Of a DNA stretch of 42,449 nucleotides, positions 6,799-16,434 are shown one piece after another (the first letter of the stretch is position 1; every line of letters starts with the position of its first letter). The notes under the pieces were generated by a model. It worked only from the letters and a program-made list of their open reading frames with translations. It ran no database searches and was not told the DNA's origin. The DNA comes from Bacteroidota bacterium. Its GTDB lineage: Bacteria > Bacteroidota > Bacteroidia > Bacteroidales > P3. The stretch lies in contig JAFNAQ010000020.1 of assembly GCA_017860275.1 (NCBI GenBank), forward strand, positions 1-42,449, given 5' to 3'. The position numbers and the translations under genes were made by a program.

Positions 6799-9794
6799 TG
6801 ATAAAGTATCTAAAACAGATTAATCTTATTGGGTGGTCCCTAGGGATATTAACTACTGTTTTATATATCCTAACATCGGAGCCCACTCTTTCTTTTTGGG
6901 ACAGCGGAGAATACATATCCACTGCTGCAAAACTACAAGTTGGACACCCTCCTGGTGCTCCTTTATATCAAATCCTTGGTGCATTCTTTTCCATATTTTC
7001 TTTTGGCAACCTAAAGCTTATCCCAATAATGGTAAACTCACTCTCGGCAGTAAGTGCAGGGATTACAGTAACTTTTGTATTTTGGATAATTGTTCGTTTG
7101 CTCGACCGTTACTCTGTTAAACATATTGGGAATATAATTGCAGGGATTGTTGGAGCTTTGACCTTAGCTTTTACTGATAGTTTTTGGAATAATGCAATTG
7201 AGGCTGAGGTTTACGCTCTTTCTACACTATTTACAGCAATTAGTTTTTGGATTATATTAAAATGGGATGAGAAGCCTAACCCAAGATATATTATCCTAAT
7301 TGCTTTTATTATTGGTTTATCAATAGGAATTCACTTTTTAAACCTACTAGTTATTCCTGCGATAATGTTTGTGATGTATTTTCATAATCGCAAACCCTCT
7401 CCAACAGGAATAATATCTACATTCTTATCCTCATTATTAATCATTGGAGCTATGATTTGGGGAATTATACCTGGATTATTAAAGGTAATAAATCTTAACC
7501 CATCAATAATTATTAGTATTATTCTTGGCTTGCTTGCTGTATTAATTTTTATTTCTCAATGGAAGAGACTAGCATATTTGAATTTTTTCAGCCTATGCTT
7601 TACCTTCTTCTTAATAGGGTATTCTTGTTTCTTTGTATTAGTTATTAGAGCCGATGCAGGTACTCCAATTAATGAGTTTAAACCTAATAATGCAGAGCGT
7701 TTGGTCTCATATCTAAACCGTGATGCTTATGGGGATACTCCTTTATTATATGGACCATCATACACGGCCTTGCCTCCTAAGGATTTTGAACTAACCTCTA
7801 AAGGTATTCAGCCTATATTCGACGATCAAATGATGATGTTCTTCCCAAGAATGTGGAACTATAATAACCCTGCCTATGAGACAGGTTATGTAGATTGGGT
7901 TGGGATGCCTGAAGATAGTGTTATTGTGGACTCTGAGGTTAGAGCTAAGCCAAGTTGGAAACAAAACTTGAAATTCTTGGCAAACTATCAAGTAGGATAT
8001 ATGTATGTTCGTTATCTTCTTTGGAATTTCTCGGGAAAGACAAACGATATTCAAGGCTATGGTGATTTTCAAGATGGGCAATGGGTAACAGGGATAGAGC
8101 CAGTTGATAAATTTATTGGAAGAGACACAACCACTAAACCTCATCATAGGGAGAGTATGGGGAATAATATATATTTTGCCATCCCTTTAATACTTGCAAT
8201 AATTGGACTATTCTACCAAATAGGTCGTGACGCAAATGGTTTTATTATAACCTCAACCCTATTTTTCTTTACTGGAATAGCAATAATATTCTATTTAAAC
8301 GAACACGCATACCAACCAAGAGAAAGAGACTACGCCTATGTCGGCTCCTTTATGGTCTTTAGTATTTGGGTTGCCATGGGAGCATTTGCAATAAGTCAGT
8401 GGCTGGTAAATATTGTTAGAGTCAAGAAACCTAAGTATGTTCTGCCCCTATTCCTTGCAGTACCAGCATTGTTATTTGCCAATAATTTCAACGACCATAA
8501 CCGTTCATTTCGTTATACCGCCTTTAATCTAGCATCCTCTATGCTAAAATCATGTCAGGAGAATGCCATATTATTTGTAAATGGAGATAACGACACCTTT
8601 CCTCTTTGGTATTGCCAAGAGATTGAAGGTATAAGAACAGATGTTAGGGTTATAAATCTTCAACTTCTCAACAATCCAGAATATATTGAGCAGCTAACAA
8701 AGCAAACATATAAGTCCTCGCCAATAAAAATACAAGCTAGTAAAGAAATATACTACGATATTGGAAGGAGCATCTCTTTAATTAGACCAGATATAAACTA
8801 TTATGAGCTTAACTCTGCACTAAAGACTCTTTACTCCGAGAAGTCAGCATCGAGTTTTCAGGGATTTGAGTTATATACCCTTCCTTCAAATAAGCTTTAT
8901 CTTACTATTGGATTAGGGGAGAAAGACACTATTGGGTTTGTGCTTGAAAACACAGACCTTACAAAGAGTAATATGATGATTCTCGATATTATCGCAAATA
9001 ATATTGATGACAGAGCTATCTATTTCTCTAATTATTCAAATGATGACTTCCTTGGATTAAACAATTATCTAAGGCTTGAGGGATTCTCTTATAGACTTAG
9101 TTCAAAACTTAATCCTCCACAGAATCTTCTTGTGGAAACAAAGACAGGTTTTGTCGATTCAGAGGCTATGTATGATAACCTTATGCATAATTTTTCTTGG
9201 AAGAATTTCAATAAGAAAGGCATATATTACGATGAACTTCATCGCTCTGTAATAGATTTATATGCACAAAATTGTTCTCTCTTAGCACACACACTTCTAT
9301 CGGAAGGGGAAAATGAAAAGGCTCTTGCCATTGCAAACCTTTGCATTGAGAAGCTACCACCAACAATTCACTATTATCCTTATACCTTGGCAGAGATATC
9401 CTTGGTTTATGCAAGATTGGGAGAAAAAGAAAAAGCTCAGGAGTTAATGGCTATATGTACAAGAAGTTTTTCTTCAGAGATAAAATACTACCTCAACCTA
9501 AGTCCTAAACACCAATCGAAGAATCGTCTTCATGAGCAAAAGCTTATTGCCTATTGGATAAACCTTTGTGATATTACAGAGGAATGGGAGTTGGAGGAGT
9601 TGAGAGTTCAACTAGCCGACGGTGTATTTGAATATCTTTCACCTTATGTACTAAGCTGCTATGAACAGCTCTCAAGGCTAAAGGCTAAACCTTTGTATTA
9701 CGAGTCTGAGATAAAAAATCTCGAAGACCTACTTAACGATATTAATACATTCGCAAAAAAATACGAAGAACCAATACCTCAGATTAAGATATAA
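6798..9794 (+). CDS. DUF2723 (TMEM260-like) multi-pass membrane protein
   Basis: This 998-residue protein has about a dozen N-terminal membrane segments (within roughly 1-560) and a soluble C-terminal half that looks helical with TPR-like pairs near 800-900. The N-terminus shows the DUF2723 pattern: WDSGEYI with Asp35 and Glu38 on the first non-cytoplasmic loop, then GHPPGAP (49-55). This is the layout of GT-C glycosyltransferases, and the eukaryotic relative TMEM260 is a protein O-mannosyltransferase. A role in glycosylating exported proteins or envelope polymers is plausible, but the substrate cannot be told from the sequence. It is coupled to lptE by a one-base overlap and followed by menA 13 bp later. 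Confidence 0.88.
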   Translation: MIKYLKQINLIGWSLGILTTVLYILTSEPTLSFWDSGEYISTAAKLQVGHPPGAPLYQILGAFFSIFSFGNLKLIPIMVNSLSAVSAGITVTFVFWIIVRLLDRYSVKHIGNIIAGIVGALTLAFTDSFWNNAIEAEVYALSTLFTAISFWIILKWDEKPNPRYIILIAFIIGLSIGIHFLNLLVIPAIMFVMYFHNRKPSPTGIISTFLSSLLIIGAMIWGIIPGLLKVINLNPSIIISIILGLLAVLIFISQWKRLAYLNFFSLCFTFFLIGYSCFFVLVIRADAGTPINEFKPNNAERLVSYLNRDAYGDTPLLYGPSYTALPPKDFELTSKGIQPIFDDQMMMFFPRMWNYNNPAYETGYVDWVGMPEDSVIVDSEVRAKPSWKQNLKFLANYQVGYMYVRYLLWNFSGKTNDIQGYGDFQDGQWVTGIEPVDKFIGRDTTTKPHHRESMGNNIYFAIPLILAIIGLFYQIGRDANGFIITSTLFFFTGIAIIFYLNEHAYQPRERDYAYVGSFMVFSIWVAMGAFAISQWLVNIVRVKKPKYVLPLFLAVPALLFANNFNDHNRSFRYTAFNLASSMLKSCQENAILFVNGDNDTFPLWYCQEIEGIRTDVRVINLQLLNNPEYIEQLTKQTYKSSPIKIQASKEIYYDIGRSISLIRPDINYYELNSALKTLYSEKSASSFQGFELYTLPSNKLYLTIGLGEKDTIGFVLENTDLTKSNMMILDIIANNIDDRAIYFSNYSNDDFLGLNNYLRLEGFSYRLSSKLNPPQNLLVETKTGFVDSEAMYDNLMHNFSWKNFNKKGIYYDELHRSVIDLYAQNCSLLAHTLLSEGENEKALAIANLCIEKLPPTIHYYPYTLAEISLVYARLGEKEKAQELMAICTRSFSSEIKYYLNLSPKHQSKNRLHEQKLIAYWINLCDITEEWELEELRVQLADGVFEYLSPYVLSCYEQLSRLKAKPLYYESEIKNLEDLLNDINTFAKKYEEPIPQIKI

Positions 9795-9807
9795 CTAAAA
9801 ACTAAAT

Positions 9808-10707
9808 ATGATGAAAAAGCACAGCATTAAAGACTGGATTTTTGCAGCAAGACCTTGGTCATATACTGCCTCAACAATGCCTATTATTCTTACTATGGCA
9901 TTTCTTTTTTATTCAAAATCCGAAAACATATCTAACACTTGGATATATGGAGCTATCAGTGTTCTTGCAATGATTTTTATCCATGCCTCAGGGAATCTTA
10001 TCAGCGATTATTATGACTATATCAAGAATATAGACAGAGAAGAGACCTATGCTCAGAAGAATCTTACCAGCAAAAAGTTCACACCTAAGCAGATACTTTG
10101 GTTTGGTTATATTTGCCTAGCTATTGGTAGCATATTAGGACTATTTGTTGCCCTAAACACTCATCCTATGGTTCTTTATATCGGTATATTTGGGGCTTTG
10201 AGTGCAGTTTTCTATATATGGCTAAAGATTACAGCCCTTGGAGATTTACTTATCTTTCTATCATTTGGAGTCTTGCCAGTAATTGGTACTGCTTATGTTA
10301 TTGATGGAGCTTTTGACCCTTGGCTTTTATTACTTTCTCTTCCACTTGGAACGATAACCGTAGGCATATTACATGCAAATAATACAAGAGATATTGAGCA
10401 TGATGGAGTGGCAAAAATAAGAACACTTGCTATGGTTATTGGCAAAAAAGCCTCAATAATCTATTATAACCTTCTTGTCCTAAGTCCATATATTGTTGTA
10501 GTTATTTTAATTGTCTTTAAAATACTACCTATTTGGTCTTTGCTACCATTTGTAACACTTCCAATTGCTTTGCAGAATATAAAAAAGATGAAAAGGGTTT
10601 ATTTGGGCGCTTATGAAATTGCTAATCTCGACGAACTTACAGCAAAACATCAGCTTACATTTGCACTTTCTTGGTGTCTATCATTAATCTTAGCCTATTA
10701 TATATGA
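9808..10707 (+). CDS. menA: 1,4-dihydroxy-2-naphthoate polyprenyltransferase (UbiA family)
   Basis: MenA attaches the polyprenyl tail to dihydroxynaphthoate in menaquinone synthesis. The 299-residue protein is an integral membrane UbiA-family enzyme. It has the start motif WIFAARPWSYTAS, the first Asp-rich motif N63-x3-D67-x2-D70 (NLISDYYDY) and a second one in NNTRDIEHD. It follows the DUF2723 gene by 13 bp and overlaps the CPBP gene by an ATGA. A second Met directly follows the first, so the true start may be 9811. The specificity for DHNA is inferred from overall resemblance and from a quinone-dependent NQR in the same window. Confidence 0.88.
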   Translation: MMKKHSIKDWIFAARPWSYTASTMPIILTMAFLFYSKSENISNTWIYGAISVLAMIFIHASGNLISDYYDYIKNIDREETYAQKNLTSKKFTPKQILWFGYICLAIGSILGLFVALNTHPMVLYIGIFGALSAVFYIWLKITALGDLLIFLSFGVLPVIGTAYVIDGAFDPWLLLLSLPLGTITVGILHANNTRDIEHDGVAKIRTLAMVIGKKASIIYYNLLVLSPYIVVVILIVFKILPIWSLLPFVTLPIALQNIKKMKRVYLGAYEIANLDELTAKHQLTFALSWCLSLILAYYI

Positions 10708-11348
10708 TTAAACAATCCTCAACTTCTCGTCTTGCAATAGCTTTAGGCATTGCAATATTATTTTTTTTCCTAATGTTCTCCATTTGGACTGCCCCAATGA
10801 TTAATTTTTGGCTAACAATGTGCATTACTGGGCTAACGCTTAGCCTTTACACCATATTTATTGGATGGAGAAAGTATGGGAAACAAGAAATTAAGTTCAA
10901 CCTAAGCTCAATATTAATAGGCATTGGCTCAGCAGCCTTACTTTGGGGAATATTTTGGCTTGGCAACAAAGTCTCAACCTCCATTTTCTCATTTGCTGGT
11001 GAGGGAATAAGTAATATTCACAGCATAAAGAGTGGTAATAGCCCTATTCTCATAGGATTTATGCTCGTTTGTCTTATTGGACCTGCCGAGGAAATATTTT
11101 GGAGAGGTTATGTTCAGAACAATTTAAGCAAGAAATTTGGAAAAAATCTAGGATTTGTAGTAGCCACAGCACTGTATACCTTAGTCCATATCTGGTCTTT
11201 CAACCCTATGCTTATACTTGCAGCCATGGTTGCAGGAGGATTTTGGGGTTTAATGTATCGTTTCTTACCAAAAAACCTTGCCCCACTAATAATTTCCCAT
11301 GCCCTATGGGACGTTTCAGTCTTTATTCTCTTCCCTATTGGGGGCTAA
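10704..11348 (+). CDS. CPBP family intramembrane glutamic endopeptidase
   Basis: This 214-residue membrane protein carries the Abi/CPBP (CAAX protease-like) motifs: E129-E130-x3-R134 in GPAEEIFWRGYVQ, a His in LVHIWSFNPM, and a final HALWD. These residues line the intramembrane active site in this family. I place the start at the ATG at 10704, which overlaps the menA stop (ATGA) and begins MIKQSSTS. An alternative start at 10671 would overlap menA by 37 bp and adds nothing recognisable. Its substrate is unknown. It is the last gene of the run that starts at 5306. Confidence 0.85.
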   Translation: MIKQSSTSRLAIALGIAILFFFLMFSIWTAPMINFWLTMCITGLTLSLYTIFIGWRKYGKQEIKFNLSSILIGIGSAALLWGIFWLGNKVSTSIFSFAGEGISNIHSIKSGNSPILIGFMLVCLIGPAEEIFWRGYVQNNLSKKFGKNLGFVVATALYTLVHIWSFNPMLILAAMVAGGFWGLMYRFLPKNLAPLIISHALWDVSVFILFPIGG

Positions 11349-11634
11349 ATCTCAATTAATCTTCACACCTTGAACGCTATGATAACTATCCTAAGAGCTT
11401 ATTTATTCCTGTAAAATAAATTCTTGGTTCAAAGGTATTAAGGATAATTAATGAAAATATTATTGGGTTATATTTATTATTTTAACTAAAACACCTTCTT
11501 TAAGCAATTTTTCTAACTTTATGCAGGTTTTGATGTTAATTGTTGGTAATTTTATTAGGGGTTGTGGTTTGGGTATTTGAAGGGAGGTGATGGGGTTTGG
11601 GAAATGGTTCGTTAATTTCTTGTAATAAATTCCG

Positions 11635-11708
11635 GTAAGGGCGAAACATTTTTCGCCCAATAACGAAAAATGTTTGATTTCAGGGGGTAAAAAATGTTTT
11701 GCCCCTAC
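11635..11708. repeat. REP-like compound palindrome
   Basis: The outer arms 11635-11653 and 11690-11708 are inverted copies of 19 bp with two mismatches. Nested inside is a perfect hairpin, GGGCGAAA-CATT-TTTCGCCC (11639-11658). Its GC-rich arms stand out from the AT-rich surroundings. It resembles small non-coding palindromic elements (REP or MITE class), though no transposase is nearby. Confidence 0.55.
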
Positions 11709-11754
11709 AAAAAACGAATCTTTCCCTCATCTTTATGAATTTTTACTTGATAAA

Positions 11755-11882
11755 ATTCTATAGATACGAGGTATAATTCTATGGAAACGAAGTTTAATTT
11801 TATGGATATAAGGATTTTGGAGAAATAGAATAAGATTCTAGGAAATTAGAATAAGATTCTAAAACGCTAGAACCTTATTCTA
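11755..11882. repeat. 21-bp-period palindromic repeat array, copy 2
   Basis: Three 15-mers start at 11826, 11847 and 11868, exactly 21 bp apart: TAGAATAAGATTCTA twice, then TAGAACCTTATTCTA. Ahead of them is a diverged triplet with ATTCTAT or ATTTTAT at 11755, 11776 and 11797, also spaced 21 bp, but shifted in phase relative to the canonical units. Confidence 0.75.
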
Positions 11883-11962
11883 TATCGATAAACGATGATT
11901 TTGGAAAAATAACGCCTATTTGTATTTCTTAATATTAACAGTCAAAAACTACAATAAAGCCT

Positions 11963-13207
11963 TTAGTTTCCGAAATCGTCGAACATTATGTTTTCTGGTG
12001 GAACTCCTAAGCTGTCTAACATTGATATTACTGCATCAATCATTAGCTTTGGTCCGCAAAGATAATATTCTATTTCTTCTGGTTCGGAATGATTGTTTAG
12101 ATAATTATCAAGTATTATCTTATGAATAAATCCCGTGTAACCAGTCCAATTGTCTTCTGGCTTTGGTTCGCTTAGTGCAACATTGAACTTAAAGTTTGGA
12201 TTCTCGGACTCTATTTTTTGGAAGTCATCTATATAGAATAATTCTCTTAGAGAGCGTCCCCCATACCAGAAGGTTGCCTTTCGTGAGGTGTGCTTTGTTA
12301 CATACTGGTCAAAGATATGAGAACGCATTGGCGCCATACCTGCTCCTCCTCCAATAAACATCATCTCTTTATTTGTATCCTTTATAAAGAACTCTCCATA
12401 AGGACCTGAAACATTAACCTTGTCGCCAGGTTTAAGCGACCAAATATAGGATGAACAAATGCCAGGATTGACCTTTGAAAATGATTTTGTATTTCTATTC
12501 CATGGAGGAGTCGCTATACGAATATTTAGCTTTATTATGTTTCCTTCGGCAGGGTGATTGGCCATTGAGTATGCACGATAAATTGGTTCTGGATTTTTCA
12601 TTTTTAAATCCCATGCCCCTTGACAATCCCAGTCTTCGTGATATTGTTTATCAATATCAAAATTCTTATAGTCGACCTCGCATTTTGGAACATCTATCTG
12701 AATATATCCTCCACTACGAAAATCAAGGCTCTCTCCCTCTGGAAGACGAACCACAAACTCTTTGATAAAGGTTGCAACATTATCATTAGAAACAACCTCA
12801 CATTCCCATTTCTTTATTCCAAATATTTCTTCTGGAACTTCTATCTTCATATCTTGACGAACCTTAACTTGACAGCCTAAACGGAGATTTTCTTGTTGCT
12901 CCTTACGTGAGAAATGAGGTTTTTCGGTAGGCAGAATATCTCCACCACCTTCTATAACCTTACATTTACACATTCCGCATGTCCCTCCTCCTCCACAAGC
13001 CGATGGAAGAAATATCTTTGCTTCGGAAAGTGTTGTCAAAAGAGTTGAACCTGGCTCAACAGAAATTTCTTTTTCTCCATTAATATTTAGCTTTACCTCC
13101 CCTTGAGGCATAAGTTTCTTTCGTGCATAGAGTAGAATACCTACAAGTAATAGGATTAGAACCAAAAACACAATAATGCTTACTATCAATATCTTTATCA
13201 TAGTCAT
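11963..13207 (-). CDS. nqrF: Na+-translocating NADH:quinone reductase subunit F
   Basis: NqrF takes electrons from NADH through FAD to a [2Fe-2S] centre and passes them on to the membrane subunits. The 414-residue protein has one N-terminal membrane helix (about 6-27). Its ferredoxin domain has ligands Cys71, Cys77, Cys80 and Cys112, and its FAD domain carries RAYSMAN (211-217). GGGAGMAP lies in the NADH-binding domain. It is the last gene of nqrABCDEF, starting directly after the nqrE stop. The start could be Met1 or Met3. Confidence 0.97.
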   Translation of the reverse strand: MTMIKILIVSIIVFLVLILLLVGILLYARKKLMPQGEVKLNINGEKEISVEPGSTLLTTLSEAKIFLPSACGGGGTCGMCKCKVIEGGGDILPTEKPHFSRKEQQENLRLGCQVKVRQDMKIEVPEEIFGIKKWECEVVSNDNVATFIKEFVVRLPEGESLDFRSGGYIQIDVPKCEVDYKNFDIDKQYHEDWDCQGAWDLKMKNPEPIYRAYSMANHPAEGNIIKLNIRIATPPWNRNTKSFSKVNPGICSSYIWSLKPGDKVNVSGPYGEFFIKDTNKEMMFIGGGAGMAPMRSHIFDQYVTKHTSRKATFWYGGRSLRELFYIDDFQKIESENPNFKFNVALSEPKPEDNWTGYTGFIHKIILDNYLNNHSEPEEIEYYLCGPKLMIDAVISMLDSLGVPPENIMFDDFGN

Positions 13208-13825
13208 CTATAGTTTAATACCTAAAAAGCTCATAAAGGCTATTGCCATTAGACCTGTAATAATAAATGTTATACCTAAACCTTTTAAAGGTGTTGGAAT
13301 ATTCGAGTAGCGTAGTTTCTCACGTATTGCCGCTATACCTACTATTGCTAAAAGCCAACCAATACCTGAACCCAATGAGAATCCAATTACCTGACCAAAG
13401 TTTTCGTACTGACGCTCTTGCATAAAAAGTGAAGAGCCTAAGATTGCACAGTTCACGGCAATAAGAGGAAGGAATATCCCAAGTTGTGCATAAAGAGCTG
13501 GAGAGGTCTTCTCTACAAACATCTCAACTAGCTGCACAATTGCTGCAATAACTGCAATAAAAATTATAAAGCTAAGGAAGCTAAGGTCAACATTGGCTAA
13601 GCTAGGACTAAGCCAAGCAAGAGCTCCTTCTTTTAATAGATAATTATCTATTAGGTAGTTTACGGGAACTGTGATAAGCAAGACAAAGATTACTGCAATA
13701 CCAAGCCCCATGGATGTTTTCACTGTTTTTGAAACAGCTAAATAGGAACACATTCCTAAGAAGAATGCGAAAATCATATTGTCAATAAAGATTGACTTTA
13801 CGAATATATTTATTATTTCTTGCAT
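13208..13825 (-). CDS. nqrE: Na+-translocating NADH:quinone reductase subunit E
   Basis: This 205-residue membrane subunit pairs with NqrD around an intramembrane iron-sulfur centre. Cys26 ([10 protein letters not shown]) and Cys126 (IAVNCAILG) sit where the family's iron-ligand cysteines are expected. Six membrane segments can be seen. The gene follows nqrD after 51 bp, the largest gap in the operon, and abuts nqrF. Confidence 0.96.
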   Translation of the reverse strand: MQEIINIFVKSIFIDNMIFAFFLGMCSYLAVSKTVKTSMGLGIAVIFVLLITVPVNYLIDNYLLKEGALAWLSPSLANVDLSFLSFIIFIAVIAAIVQLVEMFVEKTSPALYAQLGIFLPLIAVNCAILGSSLFMQERQYENFGQVIGFSLGSGIGWLLAIVGIAAIREKLRYSNIPTPLKGLGITFIITGLMAIAFMSFLGIKL

Positions 13826-13876
13826 ACTGTTTAATGTATTTATTCTTCAATAGAGGATAACTCCTCATATTGAGGA

Positions 13877-14497
13877 CTATTTTTCACAAAGGTCTTTATT
13901 TCTTGCTCTTTGAATCCAGATAATTATTCCTACAAGGATTAAAGCCATTGGAGGCATAATCATTAGACTATTATTTTGATATCCTATATCGTAGAAGGAT
14001 TGAGGAATGATTTTGTATCCCCAAAGAGAACCACTTCCGAATAGTTCACGAACAATTCCCAAAGCAATAAGTATCCAAGCATAACCCAAACCATTTCCTA
14101 TTCCATCGAGGAATGAATCAAGTGGCTTATTGTTTAGAGCGAAAGCTTCCAGACGTCCCATTACAATACAGTTAGTGATAATCAATCCAACAAATACTGA
14201 CAATTGTTTACTTACATCGTAGACAAATGCCTTTAATACTTGATCTACTAAGATTACTAATAAGGAAACAATCACAAGTTGAACAATAATTCTTATTCTT
14301 GGTGGAATTGTATTTCTAATTAGGGATATTATTAGATTTGAGAACGCAACAACAACAGTTACTGATATTGCCATAACAAAGGCTGGCTCTAATTTTGCTG
14401 TAACTGCCAATGCAGAACAAACCCCAAGAACCTGTACTGTAATTGGATTTTCCTTATTAAAAGGACTTTTTATTAGTTTAAGATTTATCTTTCCCAT
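13877..14497 (-). CDS. nqrD: Na+-translocating NADH:quinone reductase subunit D
   Basis: This 206-residue membrane subunit is homologous to NqrE and arranged in inverted topology with it. Cys27 (LGVCSALAV) and Cys110 (ITNCIVMG) are the expected ligands of the shared intramembrane iron-sulfur site, so with NqrE all four cysteines are present. It lies 7 bp after nqrC. The C-terminus ends in a charged cytoplasmic tail. Confidence 0.96.
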   Translation of the reverse strand: MGKINLKLIKSPFNKENPITVQVLGVCSALAVTAKLEPAFVMAISVTVVVAFSNLIISLIRNTIPPRIRIIVQLVIVSLLVILVDQVLKAFVYDVSKQLSVFVGLIITNCIVMGRLEAFALNNKPLDSFLDGIGNGLGYAWILIALGIVRELFGSGSLWGYKIIPQSFYDIGYQNNSLMIMPPMALILVGIIIWIQRARNKDLCEK

Positions 14498-14504
14498 TGC
14501 TTAT

Positions 14505-15251
14505 TTACTTTTTATTAGAGTTAAAATAAGGTGTGTAGAATTTTAGACAATTCTTTATCATATCGGAAACTCCATTTGATGTTATTGTTCCTCCTGATAT
14601 TGCGTCTACTTGGTGAGAATTAGTCTTATCTGCTCTCTTTACAACCTCAACAGATACAAAATCTTTACCCTCAAAAATTGTCTTCTTATTTTCAGTAAAC
14701 TGTTTTTGAAACTCTTTGGTTGTTACCTCTGCTCCCAAACCTGGGGTTTCTGATTTATGGTCGAAATTAGCACCAACAACAGTATTTAGATCTTCAGCAA
14801 TTGCTATGTTTCCCCATATTCCTCCCCATAGTCCATTTCCCATTATCGGTATAACATATTTCTTTTTACCTTCTATTACGCAAACATATATTGGGAGCTC
14901 TGCCTTGCTTTTAGTAAGGTCTTCAAGCCCCTTGTTCTTAGCTATCTCTGCCTTAAGATTAATATCGAATGGGCGAACTTTCCCTTTGTTTAATTTCCCT
15001 GAAGAATAATCTGCAACAATTTCCCCTTTAGAATTTATTGCCAACTCTTGTGTGAAATATTTATTGTATAGCTCCTCAGCATTTTTTGGAGTGGACTCTA
15101 TCGATACCGCACCTAAAAGGTTTTGCATCTTTTCAACCTTAATATTCTTATCTTGAAAAGGTTTAAGTCCTACTGCTGCTAAGGCAAGTATTGCTGCCGA
15201 AACCACTACCAAGATGGTTGAATAAATAAATATATACTTATTACTAAACAT
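14505..15251 (-). CDS. nqrC: Na+-translocating NADH:quinone reductase subunit C
   Basis: NqrC carries a covalently bound FMN in the electron path. The 248-residue protein has one N-terminal membrane helix (about 7-29) and a periplasmic domain. The flavinylation motif is DAISGGTITS, with Thr222 as the expected FMN attachment residue; the second Gly replaces the more common Ala of SGAT. The start overlaps the nqrB end by 8 bp. An ApbE-type flavin transferase would be needed and is not in the window. Confidence 0.96.
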   Translation of the reverse strand: MFSNKYIFIYSTILVVVSAAILALAAVGLKPFQDKNIKVEKMQNLLGAVSIESTPKNAEELYNKYFTQELAINSKGEIVADYSSGKLNKGKVRPFDINLKAEIAKNKGLEDLTKSKAELPIYVCVIEGKKKYVIPIMGNGLWGGIWGNIAIAEDLNTVVGANFDHKSETPGLGAEVTTKEFQKQFTENKKTIFEGKDFVSVEVVKRADKTNSHQVDAISGGTITSNGVSDMIKNCLKFYTPYFNSNKK

Positions 15252-16434
15252 TATCTACTCCTTTCGTATTAAGTTTTTCTGCTAATTTCCATCTCTTCAT
15301 TCTCTTTCGAATATTTGAATCAACAACATAATAATCAATAAGTGGTGCAAATACATTTAATAATAAGATTGCAAGCATCATTCCTTCAGGGTAAGCTGGA
15401 TTTACTACTCTAATTAGTACTGCCATAGCTCCTATTAATATTCCATATATCCATTTACCTCTCTCTGTTTGAGCAGCTGTAACTGGGTCTGTTGCCATAA
15501 ATACTGTTCCAAACATAAATCCTCCCATTACATAATGATAATAGAATGGTAATTGTGCATAATGATTTGACTCTGAACCAAACATATTGAAGGTTAATCC
15601 CATTAATGCTCCTCCTAAAAGAACAGAAAGCATAATCTTCCAACTACCTATTCCTGTTTTAATAAGAATTATTGCTCCTATTAGTATTGCAATTGTTGAA
15701 GTCTCTCCAATACTACCTGGCATTATTCCTATTATCATATCCATAAAAGAAGTATTTGGGAGGCTTGCTCCAGCCATCATATCCGCTAGAGGTGTTGCTC
15801 CTGAGAAAGCATCGGCTTTTTCAGCTATCCATACCTCATCTCCACTCATTGAGCTTGGAAAGGCAAAGAAAAGAAAGGCTCTAGCAGTAAGTGCTGGATT
15901 AAGGAAATTCATCCCTGTTCCTCCAAAGACTTCCTTCCCAATTATTACTGCAAATGCTGTTGCTAAGGCAAGCTGCCAAAGAGGAACATCAGCAGGCATA
16001 ATTAATGGTATAAGAATTCCTGAGACCAAGAAACCTTCATTTACTTCATGCCCTCTATGTTGTGCAAATGCAAATTCAATCCCTAAACCTACAATATATG
16101 ATACTAAAATTATTGGTAAGACTTTCGAGAGCCCAAATAATAGATTTCCCCAAATATCATCGAAGAATGATAAAGAAGGGTTTATTGAATGGAAATGTTG
16201 GTAACCTACATTATATGTTCCAAAAAGAAGTGCTGGTAAAAGTGCAATGATAACAAAGGTCATAGTCCTCTTCATATCTATTGCATCTCTAAAATGTGCT
16301 CCTGATTTTGTTGTTGTCTTTGGTACAAAGGCAAAGGTCTCAAATGCATCGAAGGTTGAATGAAGCCATGGAAACCTTCCTCCCTTTTCGAAGTTTGGTT
16401 TTAATTTATCTAATATTTCTCTTAGTATTTTCAT
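15244..16434 (-). CDS. nqrB: Na+-translocating NADH:quinone reductase subunit B
   Basis: NqrB is the main membrane subunit, with a covalent FMN, riboflavin and the sodium path. The 396-residue protein has about ten membrane segments. DAFSGATPL holds the expected flavinylated Thr214 (SGAT 211-214), and NEGFLVSGILIPLIMP (132-147) is a conserved family segment. Its ATG overlaps the nqrA stop (ATGA), implying coupled translation. Confidence 0.97.
   Translation of the reverse strand: MKILREILDKLKPNFEKGGRFPWLHSTFDAFETFAFVPKTTTKSGAHFRDAIDMKRTMTFVIIALLPALLFGTYNVGYQHFHSINPSLSFFDDIWGNLLFGLSKVLPIILVSYIVGLGIEFAFAQHRGHEVNEGFLVSGILIPLIMPADVPLWQLALATAFAVIIGKEVFGGTGMNFLNPALTARAFLFFAFPSSMSGDEVWIAEKADAFSGATPLADMMAGASLPNTSFMDMIIGIMPGSIGETSTIAILIGAIILIKTGIGSWKIMLSVLLGGALMGLTFNMFGSESNHYAQLPFYYHYVMGGFMFGTVFMATDPVTAAQTERGKWIYGILIGAMAVLIRVVNPAYPEGMMLAILLLNVFAPLIDYYVVDSNIRKRMKRWKLAEKLNTKGVDNV

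Larger units (their letters stand above)
11349..11962. other. Convergent intergenic region with two repeat systems
   Basis: This 614-bp gap lies between the 3' ends of the CPBP gene (rightward) and nqrF (leftward). I find no believable gene. It contains a compound palindromic element at 11635-11708 and a 21-bp-period array at 11755-11882. I did not find a clean Rho-independent terminator for either flanking gene. Confidence 0.6.

Noticed and set aside
11460-11660. 66-residue minus-strand frame between the CPBP gene and nqrF
   Set aside because: It runs through the palindromic element at 11635 and has no family resemblance; non-coding repeat DNA explains it better.
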